DNA from: an uncultured Ruminococcus sp.
Lineage (GTDB): Bacteria > Bacillota > Clostridia > Oscillospirales > Acutalibacteraceae
Assembly: GCA_902785365.1 (NCBI GenBank)
Contig: CACZYC010000003.1
Location: forward strand, 1 to 64,000
Direction: 5' to 3'
Length of the DNA: 64,000 nt
Position 1 is the stretch's first letter; every line of letters starts with the position of its first letter. Positions 61,072 through 64,000 of this stretch are shown here, in pieces. A program made the position numbers and the translations under genes. The notes below the pieces were generated by a model. That model was not told the DNA's origin. It saw nothing but the letters and a program-made list of their open reading frames with translations, and made no database searches.

Positions 61072-62091
61072 ATGTTAAAAAGTAACAGAGTTTTAGCCAC
61101 TGTTTTAAGCTTTGTTATTGCGTTCGCGATGATTGCTGTTCCTTTAAGCGCGTCAGCCGCGTCTAAACCAAAGCTCAATAAAACAAAGGCTTCAGTCACA
61201 AGGATCAAATCTATTAAACTTACACTAAAAAACGCTGCAGCGTCTAGCGTTAAGTGGTCATCTTCCAAGAAATCAGTCGCTACCGTTAATAGTAAGGGAA
61301 AAGTGACAGGCAAAAAAATCGGCAAAGCCACAATTACCGCAAAATACAAAGGCAAGAAATATAAATGTAAAGTTACGGTTAAGTGCAGAATTTTTAAAAA
61401 AGGTACTATCAGTCTTTTTAAAACTCAGACTACAACACTAAAATTAAAAAGCGGCAACAAAGTTATGAAGGTTAAATCATGGAAGTCCTCTAATAAATCT
61501 GTCGCTACTGTTTCTTCAAAAGGTGTTGTAACTGCCAAGAAAATTGGTTCTTCAACAATAACCTGCACAGATAAGAAAAATGATAAGTATAAAGTTACCA
61601 TAAAAGTCAATTCCCCCTCAGCGGCGTTAAAGCACTTTCTCATTAAAAACGGTAAAATAGATAATAATGGCTGTTATTACGTCGGTAAAACATATTACGA
61701 CGAGAATGCAGATAATTATTATACGGTATTTGTTACTTATGATTCAATAAATAATCAATTTGAGTTTGAGTCAGATAGTGAATATGACGGTAAAACATTC
61801 GTTTTATTTATGGATATTCCTTATAGCATCTCTAAAAACGCCCCCTTGTTCTATTATAATTTAGTTACTGAAAACTATAATACTAACTGGGAGGCAACCG
61901 GCTCAATCAATCCTGCGAATTATACATTAAACCAGCAAGTATACTTTGACCTTTATGAAGGTTCTGATCCTTATGATAATCTTCAAAGTTATGGTAATAT
62001 AGATTTAAGAGCTTCAATATGTTGTTGGAATAAATTGCTCAATGAATGTCTCGGTTTTGGATTGAAAGCACTCGGTTTTTCAAAATTATAA
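61072..62091 (+). CDS. secreted protein with two Big_2 (Ig-like) domains
   Basis: A 339-aa surface protein: signal peptide at 1-30 (cleavage after ASAA), then two Lys-rich bacterial Ig-like group 2 domains (about 35-108 and 112-185, each with SVKWSSSKKSVATVNSKGKVTGKK-type or SWKSSNKSVATVSSKG-type cores). A C-terminal region of about 150 residues follows, rich in Tyr, Asn and Asp and unlike families I know. No LPxTG or dockerin is seen. Probably binds cell-wall or host glycans, by analogy with other Big_2 proteins. GAGGAAATTTTTT before ATG. Confidence 0.88.
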   Translation: MLKSNRVLATVLSFVIAFAMIAVPLSASAASKPKLNKTKASVTRIKSIKLTLKNAAASSVKWSSSKKSVATVNSKGKVTGKKIGKATITAKYKGKKYKCKVTVKCRIFKKGTISLFKTQTTTLKLKSGNKVMKVKSWKSSNKSVATVSSKGVVTAKKIGSSTITCTDKKNDKYKVTIKVNSPSAALKHFLIKNGKIDNNGCYYVGKTYYDENADNYYTVFVTYDSINNQFEFESDSEYDGKTFVLFMDIPYSISKNAPLFYYNLVTENYNTNWEATGSINPANYTLNQQVYFDLYEGSDPYDNLQSYGNIDLRASICCWNKLLNECLGFGLKALGFSKL

Positions 62092-62118
62092 TTGATATTT
62101 TATTTTTTATTTTTTATG

Positions 62119-62150
62119 AAACGGCAGTTTTATACTGCCGTTTGTTTTTT
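62119..62150 (+). terminator. terminator after Big_2 gene
   Basis: Perfect 9-bp stem AAACGGCAG (62119-62127) / CTGCCGTTT (62135-62143), loop of 7 nt, then T6 at 62145-62150. Confidence 0.9.
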
Positions 62151-62198
62151 CACATTTAAAGCTTTATCCTCATATTATGTAACAATGAGGTGAAAGCT

Positions 62199-62423
62199 AT
62201 GGATAACTTAATTAAACTCTCGTCGCTCACATCAGCGATGAGGGCAAAAGATATTCTAAAACAACACAATATTAATTCCAAAGTTGCGCGAATTTCATCG
62301 TCAAACGGGAAAGGAAACTGCAGCTACGGACTTAAAATAAATAATAGACTCCAGGAAGCCGTAAGCATCCTGCGAAACAATGGAATTAAAGTCAGCGGAC
62401 GAGCATTGGAGGACATGATTTGA
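62199..62423 (+). CDS. DUF3343 protein, putative sulfur/selenium carrier-like
   Basis: A 74-aa protein of DUF3343, proposed to be a small Se/S carrier and often next to cysteine desulfurases or selenium genes. Visible are the LSSLTSAMRAKDILKQHNI helix and the NCSYGLKI segment with the family cysteine (about 51). ATG 62199 with AGGTGA 5 nt upstream; an in-frame GTG at 62190 overlaps that site. It overlaps the desulfurase start by 4 bp. Confidence 0.85.
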   Translation: MDNLIKLSSLTSAMRAKDILKQHNINSKVARISSSNGKGNCSYGLKINNRLQEAVSILRNNGIKVSGRALEDMI

Positions 62424-63562
62424 TTTATCTTGATAACGGCGCCACAACCTTTCCGAAGCCCGCCTCGGTAATGTCTGCTGTAAATAACGCTATAAAATAT
62501 TTCAGCGCAAACCCCGGACGCGGAGGTCACAAGATGGCAATAAAAGCCTCTGAGATAGTTTATAACACAAGAATTAAAATCGCAGAATTATTTAAAGTTA
62601 ACGATCCATCAAAAATAATTTTCACAAACAACTGCACAACAGCTCTTAACACTGTAATAAAAGGGATTTTAAAGAAAGGGGATCATGTTATAATCTCATC
62701 GCTGGAGCATAACGCGGTTCTAAGACCTATTGAAAAACTAAAAAACTCCGATATAAGTTACTCAATATTCGAGGTTGATGAGAATAACGATGAAAAAACT
62801 ATTGATAATTTTAGAAATTGTATTAATGAAAACACGAAACTTGCAGTATGCACCGCGTCGTCAAATGTTTTTGGAATAAAGCCTCCATACGAAAGAATAT
62901 GCGCGCTATGTCATCAGTATGGTATATTAACGTGTGTTGACGCGGCTCAGAGCGGGGGAGTATTCGATTTTAACCTTTCCGCATCATCAATAGACTATTT
63001 ATGTTTAGCAGGGCACAAAGGGCTTTATGGTCCAATGGGAACGGGAATAATGATTATAAACTGCGATACTGTTCCGAACAGTTTAACGGAAGGCGGAACA
63101 GGCAGCAATTCGGCTGATTATAATCAGCCGTTAGTTTTACCCGACAGGTTTGAAAGCGGAACAGTTAATTTCCCTGGGATTGCGGGTCTTGGAGCGGGTA
63201 TTGATTTTGTTAAAAGCTACGGGATCGAAAAAATTTATAAGCATGAGTTTAATTTAGTACAATCAATATACAGTAAACTTAATAATTTTGATAATATTGA
63301 ATTATATAGCGATTATCCGAAATACGGCTATTACGCTCCTGTTATTTCATTTAATGTAAAGGGGAGAGACTGCGAGGAAATCGCTGAAATACTAAGCGAA
63401 AAGTATAATATAGCTGTCAGAGCGGGACTTCACTGCGCGCCGCTGGCTCATAAAAGTAAAAAGACATTAAAGATAGGAACAATAAGAGCTGTACCGTCTG
63501 TTTTCACTACAAATCAAGATATTATCAGATTTGTATCCGCTTTGTATAAAATAATCACTTGA
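62420..63562 (+). CDS. cysteine desulfurase (NifS/SufS-like)
   Basis: PLP enzyme releasing sulfur (or selenium) from cysteine. The 380-aa protein has the PLP lysine (K200 in AGHKGLYG) and the active-site Cys339 in RAGLHCAPLAHKS, placed as in the group II SufS/CsdA-like enzymes. TTG start overlapping the DUF3343 stop (TTGA), with GGAGG 7 nt upstream. No sufU, iscU or selD is close, so the acceptor is not known; DUF3343 is the natural candidate. Confidence 0.92.
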   Translation: MIYLDNGATTFPKPASVMSAVNNAIKYFSANPGRGGHKMAIKASEIVYNTRIKIAELFKVNDPSKIIFTNNCTTALNTVIKGILKKGDHVIISSLEHNAVLRPIEKLKNSDISYSIFEVDENNDEKTIDNFRNCINENTKLAVCTASSNVFGIKPPYERICALCHQYGILTCVDAAQSGGVFDFNLSASSIDYLCLAGHKGLYGPMGTGIMIINCDTVPNSLTEGGTGSNSADYNQPLVLPDRFESGTVNFPGIAGLGAGIDFVKSYGIEKIYKHEFNLVQSIYSKLNNFDNIELYSDYPKYGYYAPVISFNVKGRDCEEIAEILSEKYNIAVRAGLHCAPLAHKSKKTLKIGTIRAVPSVFTTNQDIIRFVSALYKIIT

Positions 63563-63606
63563 ACCTTATGCTTAGTTGTGTTATAATAATTCTATAATAC
63601 AACTAA
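63559..63606 (+). promoter_or_regulatory. cdaA promoter within a long palindrome
   Basis: TTGAAC (63559-63564), 17 bp, TATAAT (63582-63587). A palindrome with 14-base arms and a 7-base centre spans 63572-63606 (arms TTAGTTGTGTTATA and TATAATACAACTAA, 13 of 14 complementary). It covers the -10 and the start point, typical of an operator. The hexamer boxes are independent of the dyad centre at 63589. Confidence 0.75.
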
Positions 63607-63621
63607 AAGGAGGTTAATACG

Positions 63622-64000
63622 ATGATTGCCGAATGGTTTAACAGTATATTATCTGTCTTTAAAACAATTCGATTTAATGATGTAATTGATATTCTTGTCG
63701 TGGCTGTTATCGTTTTCGGCCTCTTCAGACTTGTGCGTGAAACAAGAGCCGAACAACTCTTAAAGGGCGTTATCATCCTGTTGGCCGTTTACATTATTTC
63801 TATGTTATTCGGTCTTACTATGATGATTGGACTTATGAGACTGTTGTTCGAATTTTTTGTTTTGATTGTCGCGATAGTTTTTCAGCCCGAAATCAGAAAA
63901 GCTTTGGAACGACTTGGCAAAACTGGCTTTTGGAAATACTTTAATATCATTAAAAACGGAAAAAACAGTGAAGAATCCGAAGCAATTAGTAAGTCTATCA
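63622..64000 (+). CDS. cdaA: diadenylate cyclase CdaA (partial, 3' end outside window)
   Basis: N-terminal 126 residues of the membrane-bound c-di-AMP synthase. Three transmembrane helices fill about residues 15-85, followed by the cytosolic FQPEIRKALERLG start of the DAC domain, whose catalytic motifs lie beyond the window. ATG with AGGAGG 8 nt upstream. In Firmicutes cdaA heads an operon with ybbR (cdaR) and glmM. c-di-AMP regulates potassium and osmotic balance. Confidence 0.93.
   Translation, partial: MIAEWFNSILSVFKTIRFNDVIDILVVAVIVFGLFRLVRETRAEQLLKGVIILLAVYIISMLFGLTMMIGLMRLLFEFFVLIVAIVFQPEIRKALERLGKTGFWKYFNIIKNGKNSEESEAISKSI

Noticed and set aside
1..64000. tRNA, rRNA, CRISPR array, transposase, integrase or attachment site
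   Set aside because: Looked for in all gaps and frames; none seen. Gaps are short and gene content is uniform core metabolism.

Overview
This 64 kb window is a gene-dense, low-GC chromosomal segment from a spore-forming member of the Firmicutes, most likely class Clostridia and probably Oscillospirales/Ruminococcaceae-like. The placement rests on gene content and order: hprK-murB-rapZ-whiA, a PolC-type replicase, HisZ with a short HisG, a spoIIGA-sigE pair, YabP/YabQ, YlmC and a SleB/CwlJ-like hydrolase. Genus assignment is inference. I found no rRNA, tRNA, CRISPR array, prophage or insertion sequence. Nearly all DNA is coding, and gaps over 300 bp are absent apart from the spoIIGA-degV gap, which holds two very small ORFs.

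Layout. 1-17405: a long plus-strand run, hprK, murB, rapZ, whiA, xseB, ispA, dxs, tlyA, nadK, argR, recN, recJ, rel, dtd, a glyoxalase-II-like hydrolase and hemZ, mostly overlapping or spaced by a few bases. 17406-23949: a zinc-ribbon protein, a SpoVB-like flippase, mazG, hup, rqcP, yabP, yabQ, divIC, an S1-domain gene and an rRNA methyltransferase, syntenic with the Bacillus yabM-yabR region. 24035-30785: pfkA, a MORN-repeat protein, a small lipoprotein, the minus-strand spoIIGA-sigE operon, two plus-strand microproteins, degV, ylmC and a spore-cortex-hydrolase-like protein. 30838-45060: rpsB (with a folded leader), tsf, pyrH, frr, uppS, cdsA, dxr, rseP, ispG, polC and an AI-2E permease. 45063-51247: a histidine operon hisZGDCBAIE that lacks hisH and hisF. 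51263-58034: mtaB, a GHL10-type secreted hydrolase, a DUF1294 protein, a pseudouridine synthase, a small membrane protein, and the minus-strand queA-tgt / yajC group. 58079-64000: asd-dapA-dapB, a secreted Big_2 protein, a DUF3343 protein coupled to a cysteine desulfurase, and the 5' part of cdaA.

Functionally the window joins isoprenoid and undecaprenyl lipid supply (dxs, ispA, dxr, ispG, uppS) with cell-wall precursor synthesis (murB, asd-dapAB, SpoVB-like flippase), translation factors and tRNA/rRNA modification (rpsB, tsf, frr, dtd, tlyA, mtaB, queA, tgt, rluD-like), replication and repair (polC, recN, recJ, xseB), stress signalling (rel, cdaA, hprK) and early sporulation (spoIIGA-sigE, yabP, yabQ).

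No clearly undescribed multi-gene system is visible. The best leads are regulatory: a long-spacer Spo0A-type promoter for spoIIGA-sigE that fixes a TTG start, a 35-bp palindrome over the cdaA promoter, palindromes on the hisZ promoter, a hairpin holding the ribosome-binding site of a membrane-protein gene, a folded rpsB leader, plus the two microproteins divergent from spoIIGA, the missing hisH/hisF pair and an inserted segment in the RseP PDZ region.
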